DNA of 53,061 bases, taken from NCBI GenBank assembly GCA_947466515.1, contig CANIEM010000008.1, positions 1-53,061 of the forward strand, in the 5' to 3' direction. The translations under genes were made by a program, and so were the position numbers. Below the pieces are notes generated by a model. That model was not told the origin of the DNA and made no database searches. It was given only the letters and a program-made list of their open reading frames with translations. This document shows positions 41,318 through 49,640 of this stretch, in pieces (position 1 is the first letter of the stretch; every line of letters starts with the position of its first letter). The DNA is from Verrucomicrobia subdivision 6 bacterium (lineage in GTDB: Bacteria; Verrucomicrobiota; Verrucomicrobiia; Methylacidiphilales; Verrucolacustridaceae).

Positions 41318-42435
41318 AAAATCTCTCCGAGTCGGTTCCAGAATCGATCGAACTGACGATTTCTGAGATCGCCTATGGGGGGGAAGGTGTGGCTCGGCAT
41401 GAGGGCCAAGTAGTTTTTGTTCCCTACACGGCCGTGGGGGAAAAAGTCCGAGTTGTTCTAACGGAAAAGCATAAGACCTTCGCGCGGGCACGGTTGCTCG
41501 AGGTGGTGCAAGCTTCGCCTGATCGGGTGGCGCCTCCTTGCCCGCTTTTTCAGTCTTGTGGGGGCTGCATGACCCAGCATTTAGCTTATCCCGCGGAGGT
41601 GAAGGCCAAGGTGGGGCAGATCGAATCGGCCTTACGACGGATTGGGAAAATAGAAAATCCAGTGCTCCGTCCTGCTTTAACTGGGGTGGACTACGGGTAT
41701 CGCAATCGGATTACAGTGCATAATCGTGCAGGACGGATGGGTTTTTTGGGAACGGATGGGCACACCTTAATCGATGTAGAGCGGTGTCTTTTGGCGGCCG
41801 AGGATGTGAACGCCAAGCTGGCGCATTTACGAACCCGCCCGCGGCCTCGCGCTCACTATTCGATTCGGGCGGATGAAGTGAGGGGCGAAGCTTTTTATCA
41901 GTCGAATCGACCGTTGGGAGAAGCTTTGCAGAAACTAGTGACAGAAGCGGTGCCCGTAGGAATTATTTCGGTGCTGGAAGGGTATGCGGGGACGGGTTTT
42001 TTTACTGGACCGTTATCCAAGCGTGGGATGCGGGTGGTGGCGATTGAGCTGAGTGAGGCGGCGGTGCCTGCTTTTCAACGAGAAGCTCCTCGGGCGGAGT
42101 TGCTCCAGGCGCGGTTCGAAGACGCTTTTGAGGATGGGCTAGGGAAGTTGGGTGCGGGCCCTTCTTTTTGTCTGATCAATCCTCCCCGAGGAGGATTGAG
42201 CCCAGATGCGCGGCGGTTGTTGGCGCGGGCCCTGCCTTTTCAGGGAATTCTCTATCTATCGTGCGATCCGCCCGCTTTGGCGCGAGATTTGAAAACCTTA
42301 GCACCGCACTGGACGCCGGAGTGGTTTCAGCCGATCGATCTTTTTCCTCGGACATCTCATGTGGAGTGCCTGACCCTTCTGCGTCCCGCCGCTTTATCCC
42401 CAAGCCATTCACCCTCCTCACGGGCCGGCGGTTGA
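41314..42435 (+). CDS. RNA m5U methyltransferase, RlmD/TrmA family
   Basis: 373 residues if started at CTG 41314. A TRAM domain, IELTISEIAYGGEGVARHEG and VFVPYTAVGEKV, starts here, and no ATG, GTG or TTG exists upstream of it. The first one, GTG 41389, would cut the domain. A Cys cluster, CPLFQSCGGC (Cys76, 82, 85, with Cys158), should hold 4Fe-4S. The SAM loop LEGYAGTGFFTG and INPPRGGLSPDARR, and catalytic Cys317 in LYLSCDPPALARDL, are present. These enzymes place m5U in rRNA or tRNA. CTGA overlaps the stop of the preceding gene. Confidence 0.88.
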   Translation: MKNLSESVPESIELTISEIAYGGEGVARHEGQVVFVPYTAVGEKVRVVLTEKHKTFARARLLEVVQASPDRVAPPCPLFQSCGGCMTQHLAYPAEVKAKVGQIESALRRIGKIENPVLRPALTGVDYGYRNRITVHNRAGRMGFLGTDGHTLIDVERCLLAAEDVNAKLAHLRTRPRPRAHYSIRADEVRGEAFYQSNRPLGEALQKLVTEAVPVGIISVLEGYAGTGFFTGPLSKRGMRVVAIELSEAAVPAFQREAPRAELLQARFEDAFEDGLGKLGAGPSFCLINPPRGGLSPDARRLLARALPFQGILYLSCDPPALARDLKTLAPHWTPEWFQPIDLFPRTSHVECLTLLRPAALSPSHSPSSRAGG

Positions 42436-42466
42436 CGAATTGAGCCTCTCGGGTATTTCCAAAGAG

Positions 42467-42991
42467 ATGAAACGCTTGATTCTCCCCTGGCTGGGGTTGG
42501 TTCTTTTTTGGCAGAGTCCAGTGCTACGGGCTGGGGCGCCAAGTGATTATTTTACTCCGCCTGAGACGATGTACTCTTTTACTGATTTTTGGGTCGTGCG
42601 TCCGCTGGATCTCGCAGTGTTGCCGTTCACTGCGACCACTTGGCTGATTAGTTTGCCGGTTACCGCGGCCTCGGGGACCTCGGCGCAGGCCTATGATTTG
42701 CTGATCAAGGATGTGTCTCAGCACATGATGCAACGCCCCTTGGGTCAGTTTTGGGATTGGGAAAATCGGGATCAGACCCGTCCAGTCGTGATTAAGTTTA
42801 AGGATAGTTTTTCCATAGCCGATCTTTCTCCTCAGCAGGAGCGGAAGTACCGTGCGGCACTCAAGGATCATGAGGCCCGGATTGAGGCGATTGAGCGGGA
42901 GCAAGATATACCTCAAGACGATCGGGATGACTTGGCTCGCGGTGAGGAGCGACGATGGGAAAACGTCGTACGCCTACTTTTGTCCCTCTAG
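42467..42991 (+). CDS. Exported protein of unknown function
   Basis: 174 residues from ATG 42467 (a TTG at 42440 is less likely). Signal peptide MKRLILPWLGLVLFWQSPVLRA, then AGAPSDYFTPPETMYSFTDFW. A hydrophobic VLPFTATTWLISLPVT segment may be a second membrane helix. A long charged helical tail (LSPQQERKYRAALKDHEARIEAIEREQD) ends it. No family recognised. It overlaps the end of the next, convergent, small gene by 4 bp. Confidence 0.72.
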   Translation: MKRLILPWLGLVLFWQSPVLRAGAPSDYFTPPETMYSFTDFWVVRPLDLAVLPFTATTWLISLPVTAASGTSAQAYDLLIKDVSQHMMQRPLGQFWDWENRDQTRPVVIKFKDSFSIADLSPQQERKYRAALKDHEARIEAIEREQDIPQDDRDDLARGEERRWENVVRLLLSL

Positions 42992-43242
42992 TCGTTGCTT
43001 TTTTCTAGGCGGGCAATTCTTTCTTGGAGGGAGTGCAGTTCCCGATGAATTCTCTGAATCGTTTGCGTAAGGATTTCGGTTAAGGCATGGCAAGAAGGAT
43101 CAGGTTGGGTTGAAGGGGTTTTGGTAGTAGGGATGCCGTGGGCTTCGAGCCATTCTTGGGCGGCTTGTTCCACCACGGCTGGAGGAAGGGACGAGGCTAA
43201 CTTCGTCGAAGGACGGGAGGCGGGCTTTTTTGCCTTGGCCAC
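42988..43242 (-). CDS. Small Lys-rich coiled-coil protein
   Basis: 84 residues. Basic N-terminus (AKAKKPASRPSTKLASS), then VVEQAAQEWLEAHGIP and a coiled coil at the C-terminus (LTEILTQTIQRIHRELHSLQERIARLEK). Not a family that I recognise. It lies 5 bp from the end of cysK on the same strand, so probably co-transcribed. Confidence 0.65.
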   Translation of the reverse strand: MAKAKKPASRPSTKLASSLPPAVVEQAAQEWLEAHGIPTTKTPSTQPDPSCHALTEILTQTIQRIHRELHSLQERIARLEKSND

Positions 43243-43247
43243 GGCAG

Positions 43248-44210
43248 TTAACCTCCGACAAGGCGGCGGGCTTCCTCAGCCAGCGGGGTAGTGAGATAGC
43301 GTTCTCCTGTGCTGCACCCGATGGTGACGATGAGTTTCCCTTTGTTCTCTGGGCGTTTGGCGACTTCCATGGCGACATGAACATTAGCGCCAGTGGAAAT
43401 TCCGACGAGGAGGCCTTCTTCTTTGCAGATGCGACGGGCCATGGCAAAAGCATCGTCATTACTCACGGTGATGACCTCATCGACGATGTCGAGGTGGAGA
43501 TTATCAGGGACAAAGCCGGCACCCGTGCCTTGGATTTTATGGGGACCTGGTTTGACGGGTTGGCCTGAGCGAGTTTGGGAGATCACGGGGGAATCCTTGG
43601 GTTCGACGGCGATCGCTAGAAAGGACTTTTTACGAGGCTTAATGACCTCGGCTACTCCAGTGAGGGTGCCGCCCGTGCCGACGGCGGAAACAAAAATATC
43701 AATTTGGCCATCGGTATCGGCCCAAATTTCCTCCGCGGTGGTTTGTCGATGGATGGCAGGGTTGGCCGGATTTTTAAACTGTTGGGGGATCCACGAATTG
43801 GGGATTTCTTTGGCGAGGGCTTCGGCGCGGGCGATGGCGCCTTTCATTCCTTCGGATGCTGGGGTGAGTTCGAGTTTTGCACCGAGGAGAGCGAGGAGAG
43901 TGCGTCGCTCAAGACTCATGCTTTCGGGCATGGTGAGAACCAGTTTGTAGCCCTTGGCGGCGGCGACGAAGGCGAGGGCGATGCCGGTGTTGCCAGAAGT
44001 GGGCTCGATGATGGTGGTCTGCGGGGTAATCAAGCCATCACGTTCGCCGGCAGCGATCATGGCTGCACCGATACGATCTTTGACGCTTCCTAGGGGATTA
44101 AAGAACTCTGCTTTTAGGGCGACGGTGGCGGGGAGGCCGGCAGAGACGCGTTGCAGTTTTATCAGGGGAGTGCGACCGATTGTGCCAAGGACATTTTCAT
44201 GGATGGGCAT
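43248..44210 (-). CDS. cysK: Cysteine synthase CysK
   Basis: 320 residues. PLP lysine in [12 protein letters not shown], the substrate loop [57 protein letters not shown], and the C-terminal [21 protein letters not shown]. It makes cysteine from O-acetylserine and sulfide. Length and motifs fit CysK rather than cystathionine beta-synthase. The promoter region, to the right, is full of repeats. Confidence 0.95.
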   Translation of the reverse strand: MPIHENVLGTIGRTPLIKLQRVSAGLPATVALKAEFFNPLGSVKDRIGAAMIAAGERDGLITPQTTIIEPTSGNTGIALAFVAAAKGYKLVLTMPESMSLERRTLLALLGAKLELTPASEGMKGAIARAEALAKEIPNSWIPQQFKNPANPAIHRQTTAEEIWADTDGQIDIFVSAVGTGGTLTGVAEVIKPRKKSFLAIAVEPKDSPVISQTRSGQPVKPGPHKIQGTGAGFVPDNLHLDIVDEVITVSNDDAFAMARRICKEEGLLVGISTGANVHVAMEVAKRPENKGKLIVTIGCSTGERYLTTPLAEEARRLVGG

Positions 44211-44585
44211 AGGGGAGAATGATGAGGGGAAAAGCGGAAAACCTCAAGCCTCCAGCTTGTCGAACGAATATAGGAAGTGGGTTGCTCGGGTGGGGAGGCT
44301 GTGAGGAAGTTCCCATATTCCCAAGAATGTGGGAATGACAGTGGGATGGAGCCTGCGTTCGCCTGGATTTAGGATGTTGGAAGCTTAGGTAGCGGCGGCA
44401 TCTCCGAGGCCGCCTAGCTGGGCGATTGGTCATACCGTATTCCGTACAGGCGTTCTCGGAGAGAGCGCTCCTGCGGTTGCGGGACGCAGGCGCGCCCTGG
44501 GGTGCCAGTGTTGAGTGGCTCAATTAACTGACCAGGCCTACTACGTTCCGCCGACGTTACTTCGAAGGCTAAGGGATGGTCAGCC
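44211..44585. repeat. Intergenic repeat cluster
   Basis: No gene seen in 375 bp. There is a palindromic TTCCCATATTCCCAAGAATG element (about 44309-44335), a near-complete family B composite (44381-44470; both hairpins), a family D-like piece (GGTTGCGGGACGCAGGCGCG), and a family A relative ending in CCCTACCTAG (44536-44592). The last bases of that family A relative are the stop region of the glycosyltransferase. Confidence 0.75.
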
Positions 44586-45764
44586 CTACCTAGATTTTCT
44601 GTGCCCAGCCATGAGCCTTCGGTAGAGATTGCCCATTCGGGTTGCCTGAACGGGGAGGGATGCTTGGGCGTGGACTCGGGAGTGGGCCGCGAATTGTTCG
44701 GTGGCAGCTGGAGCTGAGCCTTCGGCCTGGCGGATCATAGCGTGGGCGAGTTCGTCGGGGCGTCCTGAGGACACGAGGTGTCCTAGGCCCCCGATGGTCC
44801 AGGCTTCGGGAATACCGTCGAGTTGTGAGGCAATGACAGGGCGTCCGCAGGCGTGGGCTTCTAAAACAACCGAAGGGAAGGCCTCGGTGGCAATCTGCGG
44901 ATGGACGAGGCAGTCGAGTGCTTGGTGGAGGGAGAGGGGGTCGGGTTGTTGGCCGACGAGGCGGGCGCGCTCTTCGAGGCCGAGGTGGCGGATGTCCTCG
45001 CGGAGAAGTGAGTCCATGGTTCCTGATCCTGCGAGTAGGAATCGGGCTTGTGGGAGGCGGCGCATTACTTCTTGGGCCGCCTTGAGAAATATGCGTTGGC
45101 CTTTTCCGAAGGGCAGGTCGAATCCTCCAACGACACCGAAGACGAATTCTTTTGGGGCGAGGCTAAGTTTACTACGGGCGACGGAGGAGAAAGATGGGTC
45201 TTGGGGTTTAAACAATTGGGTATCGATACCAGTGTGGATGACGTGGATCTTTGCGGGATCGATCCGGCAGGAGGGGCGATGGTGTCGTTCAGGAACTGGT
45301 GAGGCAGGATCGTCATGGCCCTGAAGAAGGACTTGAGCGACGAAGGAGGAAACGGTGACAACCGCATCGGCGGAGGAGAAGAGATGTTTTTGGCTGATGG
45401 GGGAGCGTGGGCTTTTGGCAAGGTGGCGAGAGAAGACGATAAGGGGTCGGGGATTAACGAGACGTGAGGCGAGCAGGGCGGTCCAGTAGTCGTCTCCGTG
45501 GTGAGCATGGAGGATACGGGCACGGGTACGGCGTAGAACGCCAGCAAGGGCGAGAATCTGCGCGGGGCGAAAGCGGGGAATAGAGTGGTAAGGAAATTTC
45601 TGGGCGGCAGAAGAGAGGGGGGCTTGGGCGGGACCTGCCATTTCGATGGTCCACCCGAGATCGGTCAGGCCTTGGGCGAGGGCGAGAGACTGGGAATCGG
45701 TGCCACCCCCGCGGAGGCGGGAGTTGAGGTGAATGGCGCGAGCGGTGAGATCAGAAGAGGACAT
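44586..45764 (-). CDS. Family 4 glycosyltransferase
   Basis: 392 residues. AIHLNSRLRGGGTDSQSLALAQGL opens the GT-B fold, ILHAHHGDDYWTALLA is the N-domain substrate site, and the C-domain has EFVFGVVGGFDLPFGKGQRIF, FLLAGSGTMDSLL, VHPQIATEAFPSVVLEAHACGRPVIAS, where EAFPSVVLE is the E-x7-E catalytic motif. It resembles lipopolysaccharide core or exopolysaccharide glycosyltransferases. It stands alone. Its stop region lies in a family A-like repeat. Confidence 0.9.
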   Translation of the reverse strand: MSSSDLTARAIHLNSRLRGGGTDSQSLALAQGLTDLGWTIEMAGPAQAPLSSAAQKFPYHSIPRFRPAQILALAGVLRRTRARILHAHHGDDYWTALLASRLVNPRPLIVFSRHLAKSPRSPISQKHLFSSADAVVTVSSFVAQVLLQGHDDPASPVPERHHRPSCRIDPAKIHVIHTGIDTQLFKPQDPSFSSVARSKLSLAPKEFVFGVVGGFDLPFGKGQRIFLKAAQEVMRRLPQARFLLAGSGTMDSLLREDIRHLGLEERARLVGQQPDPLSLHQALDCLVHPQIATEAFPSVVLEAHACGRPVIASQLDGIPEAWTIGGLGHLVSSGRPDELAHAMIRQAEGSAPAATEQFAAHSRVHAQASLPVQATRMGNLYRRLMAGHRKSR

Positions 45765-45833
45765 AAGAAGGGGAGCTTAGCCTAAAGGAAGGGGAGAAGA
45801 CGAGGGGGTTGGGTTTTATTCCTTGGGATTGGG

Positions 45834-47669
45834 TTAAAAGCGGACATTAATGCCGAACTGGACCGAGTTGGAGAGGACGACTCCTGGTTGGAATCCTGAG
45901 TAGGCGGGATTGATCACGCCGAGAAGTTTATAAAGGACATCGAAGTCGACTGTGTCGGAGATTTGCCAAAGAAAGCCTGAGCCGACGGAGAAAGCTGGGG
46001 AGTACGCCTCTTCGAACTGGTCGGAAGTTTGGGTGTTATCGATTTCTGTGATTTGGAGTTGGGAGTAGGCAAAGCCGAAGCCGGTGGAAAGATAGGGTTT
46101 CCAGCGGGCTTGGCCTGGCCAACGGAAGACGGTGGAGAGGAGGGCGGGGACTTGAATGTAGCGACCGGTGAGGGAAAGGCCGCCTTGTCCGATTGATTCT
46201 GAGCCTTGATCGGTCGTGAGAGTGCCGTTGCCGTTAAGATGGTCGAGTCCGTTGTAGGTGATTCCCCCTGAAAGTTCTACTCCGAGCCAATCGGTAAAGT
46301 TGATTCCTGGGGCGACATCGAAGCGGAGGCCTGGGTTGATAGAAATGGAAGGGTTACTCAAGGTGCCTCGGACTCCAGGCAAGATGGAGCCCGAAAGATT
46401 TTGGGCGCTGGAGAGATCGTTGACGAAGGCGAAGCCGAGATCGGTGCGGACATAGGGGCCAACACAGTCGGAGGCGTCGGGGACGACAAACTCTTTTTCG
46501 GAAAACTTATAGGTCATCGACCAGTTGGCGCCCGCGGAGAGGTTGGTGAAGTCGCCTGTTTCGGCAATCTGGCTTGTACTATCGCTTTTCGAGTAGTTGA
46601 AGTTGAGTCCAGTGGAGAGTTGTGGAGTGAGGGCAAAGTTCAGGCCTATGCCTAAAGTGAATTGCTGATCGAGGCGTTGAGAAAATCCGTTGGCGAAGCC
46701 GGTAACCTCGCCTTGGTCGTTGTAGTCTTGGGTTTGGGGAGCGCTGGTGGCATCGGTGTAGTAGGCGATGCGGTAGGAGGCAAAGGGGCTGAGGCTGATC
46801 TGGTCGGTCAAAGTGAGAAAATAGGAACCGGTCAGGCTGTTATCGGTGCGGGTATAGTAGGTGGGATTAGAGAAGACGTAGGAAGCGCGCCAGTTGACGG
46901 AGACGGCTTGAGATGCGGTGAAGGGATGAAAGTAGCTTGCGGAGTAGGCAACGGTGATTTCGTTGAGGAAATTGTTATCGGCGACTCCGGCCACATCCAC
47001 TCTTTCGTCGGGAGTGTTCAGATAAAAATATCCGTTTACATCGACCGAGAGGCCAACGCTGAGCTCTTCACTGACCTGCTTAGTTCCGCGGAAAAAAATG
47101 TTGGCGAGGATAAAGTCTTGAGCGAGGCCTATATCGTAGGTTCCGAGCCCATTATTTGTTTGGGAAGGTTCTTCCTGGCTGAAGTAGTTAAAGAAAGAGG
47201 TGCGAGTGCCAATTTCAGGAAAGAAGGTGTCGTAGCTTGGCATGCTGACGATGGTGGGAGCCCAGGCGGCTTCGATGGAGGAGATGGATTGCCAAGCGGC
47301 GACGACATTTTGTGAATTTTTGGCGTAGTTGGCGTTGGAGAGCCAGTTGTAGGTTTGGTCTACGCGGAGGCGAGCGAAGGGGAGGCTAGGGACTTCTTTC
47401 ATGAGCTGCATCGAACCGAGGTCATCGGAGACGGCAGTGGCTTCGAGGGGAGGTTTATCTTCGGAGCGGGGCTTGAGAGCTTGTTGGGCTTGTCGTTCAC
47501 GTTCCTGTTGGGCTTGGGCATCGATGACCGCTTGCTGGGAGACCGCTCCTGAGAGAGCTTGCGACCAGAGAGGGGCGGTTTGTGCACAAAGGATCAGGGT
47601 GGTTGCTGCCCAGAATTTGAGCAGACCCCACCTGTCGGGAATGAGCTGGTTAAACCCCTTTTCCACCAA
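45834..47669 (-). CDS. Outer-membrane beta-barrel protein
   Basis: 611 residues. Signal peptide GLLKFWAATTLILCAQTAPL and cleavage near WSQA. A Gln-rich helical plug (VSQQAVIDAQAQQERERQAQQ) and VPSLPFARLRVDQTYNWLS precede alternating amphipathic strands to the end, finishing with VQFGINVRF, where the terminal Phe is the BAM targeting signal. The C-terminal third has the layout of OmpW/OmpA-like eight-stranded barrels (SLTGRYIQVPALLSTVFRW, KPYLSTGFGFAYSQLQ). The barrel could be large or two modules. Substrate unknown. It follows the WYL gene on the same strand. Confidence 0.85.
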   Translation of the reverse strand: MVEKGFNQLIPDRWGLLKFWAATTLILCAQTAPLWSQALSGAVSQQAVIDAQAQQERERQAQQALKPRSEDKPPLEATAVSDDLGSMQLMKEVPSLPFARLRVDQTYNWLSNANYAKNSQNVVAAWQSISSIEAAWAPTIVSMPSYDTFFPEIGTRTSFFNYFSQEEPSQTNNGLGTYDIGLAQDFILANIFFRGTKQVSEELSVGLSVDVNGYFYLNTPDERVDVAGVADNNFLNEITVAYSASYFHPFTASQAVSVNWRASYVFSNPTYYTRTDNSLTGSYFLTLTDQISLSPFASYRIAYYTDATSAPQTQDYNDQGEVTGFANGFSQRLDQQFTLGIGLNFALTPQLSTGLNFNYSKSDSTSQIAETGDFTNLSAGANWSMTYKFSEKEFVVPDASDCVGPYVRTDLGFAFVNDLSSAQNLSGSILPGVRGTLSNPSISINPGLRFDVAPGINFTDWLGVELSGGITYNGLDHLNGNGTLTTDQGSESIGQGGLSLTGRYIQVPALLSTVFRWPGQARWKPYLSTGFGFAYSQLQITEIDNTQTSDQFEEAYSPAFSVGSGFLWQISDTVDFDVLYKLLGVINPAYSGFQPGVVLSNSVQFGINVRF

Positions 47670-47726
47670 CTCGACTTATATGCGAATGAACGGCTTTACT
47701 ACAACCTATAGTGGCTAGATATACCC

Positions 47727-47746
47727 AAACACAATAAAATGTGTTT
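47727..47746 (-). terminator. AT-rich hairpin after the WYL gene
   Basis: Perfect 7-bp arms AAACACA and TGTGTTT around a 6-base loop, starting 13 bases past the WYL stop codon. The stem is AT-rich, and the following run is short, so it is a weak candidate. Confidence 0.3.
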
Positions 47747-47758
47747 TATGGTAAAAAG

Positions 47759-48757
47759 TCAGCGATATTGTTGGCCCATAGCACGGATTCGTTTAGCCAC
47801 TGCATCGGTCAGAACTTTTGGACTGAGGGCTTTGGCATGGTCACCCCAACTGAGTATCCACCGTTCGATTTCTTCCAACGCGCCAAGGGTCATTTCTAGT
47901 TCAAGCCCGCCCCCTTTGGTCTCCTTCATTTTTTGAGAAGGGTGCCAATCTCTTTCTCGGACGAGCCGTGAGGCAAAAGAATCAAAGCGGATACGCACCT
48001 GATATTTCGCCGTACCCGAAAAGACACCGAATCCGCCCTTGAGTTCCTTCTCTGCGGAAAATCCCCGGGGACGATCAAAGGTTTTCTTGGTAATTTGAGG
48101 AGAGCGAATTCTGGGCAAGGCAAAAGTTCTGATTTGGCCGCGAAGCGGATCGTGAGCCAGCAGGTACCAAGCGTTATCGATATTTGCGAGATGATAGGGG
48201 TGGACAGCGCGTGTCTCGGGTCGGCTAGCGCGAAGGGAATGATAAGAGAAAGAGATTTCCTGCCGTTGGACGATGGCGCGGGCAAGGAGGCGAAAGGTCT
48301 CGAGATCGGCGGCGGATGCGCCAGTGACGCGGAACGAGTAGTCGGAGCCCCATTCGCCCAGATCGAAGCTGACGGTTTCCTTGAGGGCGCCGGTTAATTT
48401 TTGGAAAGCAGTCCCGAGAGTTTTTTCGAAAGGAGTGCCCCGGTATTGGGCCAGCACCTTCTGGGCGACAAAGAGAGCGAGAATTTCTCCTTCACTGACT
48501 TGAAGGAGGGGAAAAGCCTCGACTACTTCGGTATAGCGGAAGGTGTAGCGGGTGGGATCGTACTCCAGGGGGAGGTTGAGGCGGTCTCGCATAAAATCGA
48601 GATCGCGCTGAATGGTTTTATAGGAGACCTCAAACTCGCGCCCCAGTTTCTGGCAATTGACCACCTGTTGGGTGGAGAGGAGATCGTGGAGACGTTGCAT
48701 TCGTTCTAGCGGGGGCCGGCTATGGCCTCCAGGAAGGGACAAAGATTTTTTACTCAT
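47759..48757 (-). CDS. WYL-domain transcriptional regulator
   Basis: 332 residues. The N-terminal winged helix-turn-helix is PLERMQRLHDLLSTQQVVNCQKLGREFEVSYKTIQRDLDFM, of the DeoR/YafY type. The central WYL domain has ISFSYHSLRASRPETRAVHPYHLANIDNAWYLLAHDPLRGQIRTFALPRI (the W-Y-L appears as AWYLLAH), and a WCX-like C-terminal end has ERWILSWGDHAKALSPKVL. WYL domains bind nucleotides or other ligands and regulate defence or DNA-damage genes in many bacteria. It is divergent from a zinc-ribbon gene, a typical regulatory layout, and an inverted repeat overlaps its start. Confidence 0.92.
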   Translation of the reverse strand: MSKKSLSLPGGHSRPPLERMQRLHDLLSTQQVVNCQKLGREFEVSYKTIQRDLDFMRDRLNLPLEYDPTRYTFRYTEVVEAFPLLQVSEGEILALFVAQKVLAQYRGTPFEKTLGTAFQKLTGALKETVSFDLGEWGSDYSFRVTGASAADLETFRLLARAIVQRQEISFSYHSLRASRPETRAVHPYHLANIDNAWYLLAHDPLRGQIRTFALPRIRSPQITKKTFDRPRGFSAEKELKGGFGVFSGTAKYQVRIRFDSFASRLVRERDWHPSQKMKETKGGGLELEMTLGALEEIERWILSWGDHAKALSPKVLTDAVAKRIRAMGQQYR

Positions 48758-48775
48758 AGGACGCTTTATGTCCTA
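48757..48775. promoter_or_regulatory. Inverted repeat, possible WYL operator
   Basis: TAGGAC and GTCCTA are 6-bp arms around a 7-base spacer. The left arm touches the WYL start codon. A second shorter palindrome, TCCTACCCAGGA, overlaps the right arm. The site lies in the 62-bp divergent region, well placed to control both directions. Assignment to the WYL protein is inference. Confidence 0.35.
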
Positions 48776-48819
48776 CCCAGGATGTCAGGATAGCGCAAGA
48801 GAAAAGGAGAAAACGAAAC

Positions 48820-49014
48820 ATGGAAACATTAATGCACTGTCGATCCTGCGGGGAGGACACGAACCGAGCGGACTGGGAGGCCAGTGGAGCTTGTTGTGGT
48901 CACTGCGGGGAAAGAACGGAAGGAAATCTCCGGCGAGGGTTGGAGGCGTTGGCCTCGCTGAGGAGGCGATTGGAGTTGGATCTGGTCTGGAGGCCAGGGA
49001 CAAGCCATGCGTAG
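48820..49014 (+). CDS. Small zinc-ribbon protein
   Basis: 64 residues from ATG 48820 after an AGGAG site (about 10 bases upstream). Two CxxC knuckles, MHCRSCGEDTNRADW and ACCGHCGERTEGN, can bind one zinc. The rest is a helix, RRGLEALASLRRRLELDLVWR. No known family. Divergent from the WYL regulator, and overlapping by 8 bp with a mini membrane protein downstream. Confidence 0.75.
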   Translation: METLMHCRSCGEDTNRADWEASGACCGHCGERTEGNLRRGLEALASLRRRLELDLVWRPGTSHA

Positions 49015-49153
49015 TCCGTTGGGGTTATTGGCGGCGTTGGCGGGAGCCAGTTGTACCGGGCTTTGCTTGGGTTGTGCTTGGGCCGTGCCTGAGTTGTCGA
49101 TTTTATCGGCGGTAGCGGCTGCCTTTTGGTGGCAGGTGGCTCGGGTAGCGTGA
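49007..49153 (+). CDS. Mini membrane protein
   Basis: 48 residues: a short N-terminus, MRSPLGLLAALAGASCTGLC, then a hydrophobic LSILSAVAAAFWWQVARVA. Two possible short membrane helices with three Cys. ATG 49007 overlaps the zinc-ribbon stop codon by 8 bp, so translation is probably coupled. No ribosome-binding site of its own. Too short for most gene callers; evidence is only frame, overlap and hydrophobicity. Confidence 0.5.
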   Translation: MRSPLGLLAALAGASCTGLCLGCAWAVPELSILSAVAAAFWWQVARVA

Positions 49154-49640
49154 AATGAAGTGAATGTTTGATTTTGGATTTTTCCCCGCGGTTGCGGGAC
49201 ACGCTCACGCGTGGATTTTGGATTAGGGGCGGTAGTTTACGATCTTTTCCGTTTGGAAAAGAGCTAGGACGACCAAGGCTACTACGTTCCGCCGATGTTA
49301 CTTCGAAGACTAAGGGATGGTCGTCCCTACGGGTGCACGGGATCGGGGCTGGAGGTTTGAGCCGGCCATAGTAGGGGATGGAGCGATTTAAGTTTGAGGG
49401 TAGGAGAATAAATCAGATTATAGTGAACCACAACATATAGGGTCTACGATAAAGTTATTCACTATGGGTTGTTATTCCGCATAAATACCTAGCCAAAAGC
49501 GACTTATGCTAATCAAAAAACAGCCAAAAAGGTTGACTTTCAACAACTTATGGGCATGTTGAGCTTGTGGTTGGTATTTTAGTTATTCTGAGACCTTTTT
49601 TTGAACTTATGTGCTTTGGAACGGTCAAAGATTAAACGAA
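49154..49640. repeat. Intergenic region with repeats and FecR leader
   Basis: 487 bp. From about 49184 a family D hairpin (TTGCGGGACACGC/GCGTGGA), a family A relative (49270-49331), then from about 49390 an AT-rich leader with none of the repeat families. In the leader an inverted repeat ATAGTGAA (49420-49427) and TTCACTAT (49458-49465) stands 30 bases apart. No gene seen. Confidence 0.6.
49420..49465. promoter_or_regulatory. 8-bp inverted repeat in the FecR leader
   Basis: Perfect arms ATAGTGAA and TTCACTAT with 30 bases between them, about 175 bp before the FecR gene. It may be an operator or a mobile element end. No further support. Confidence 0.25.
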
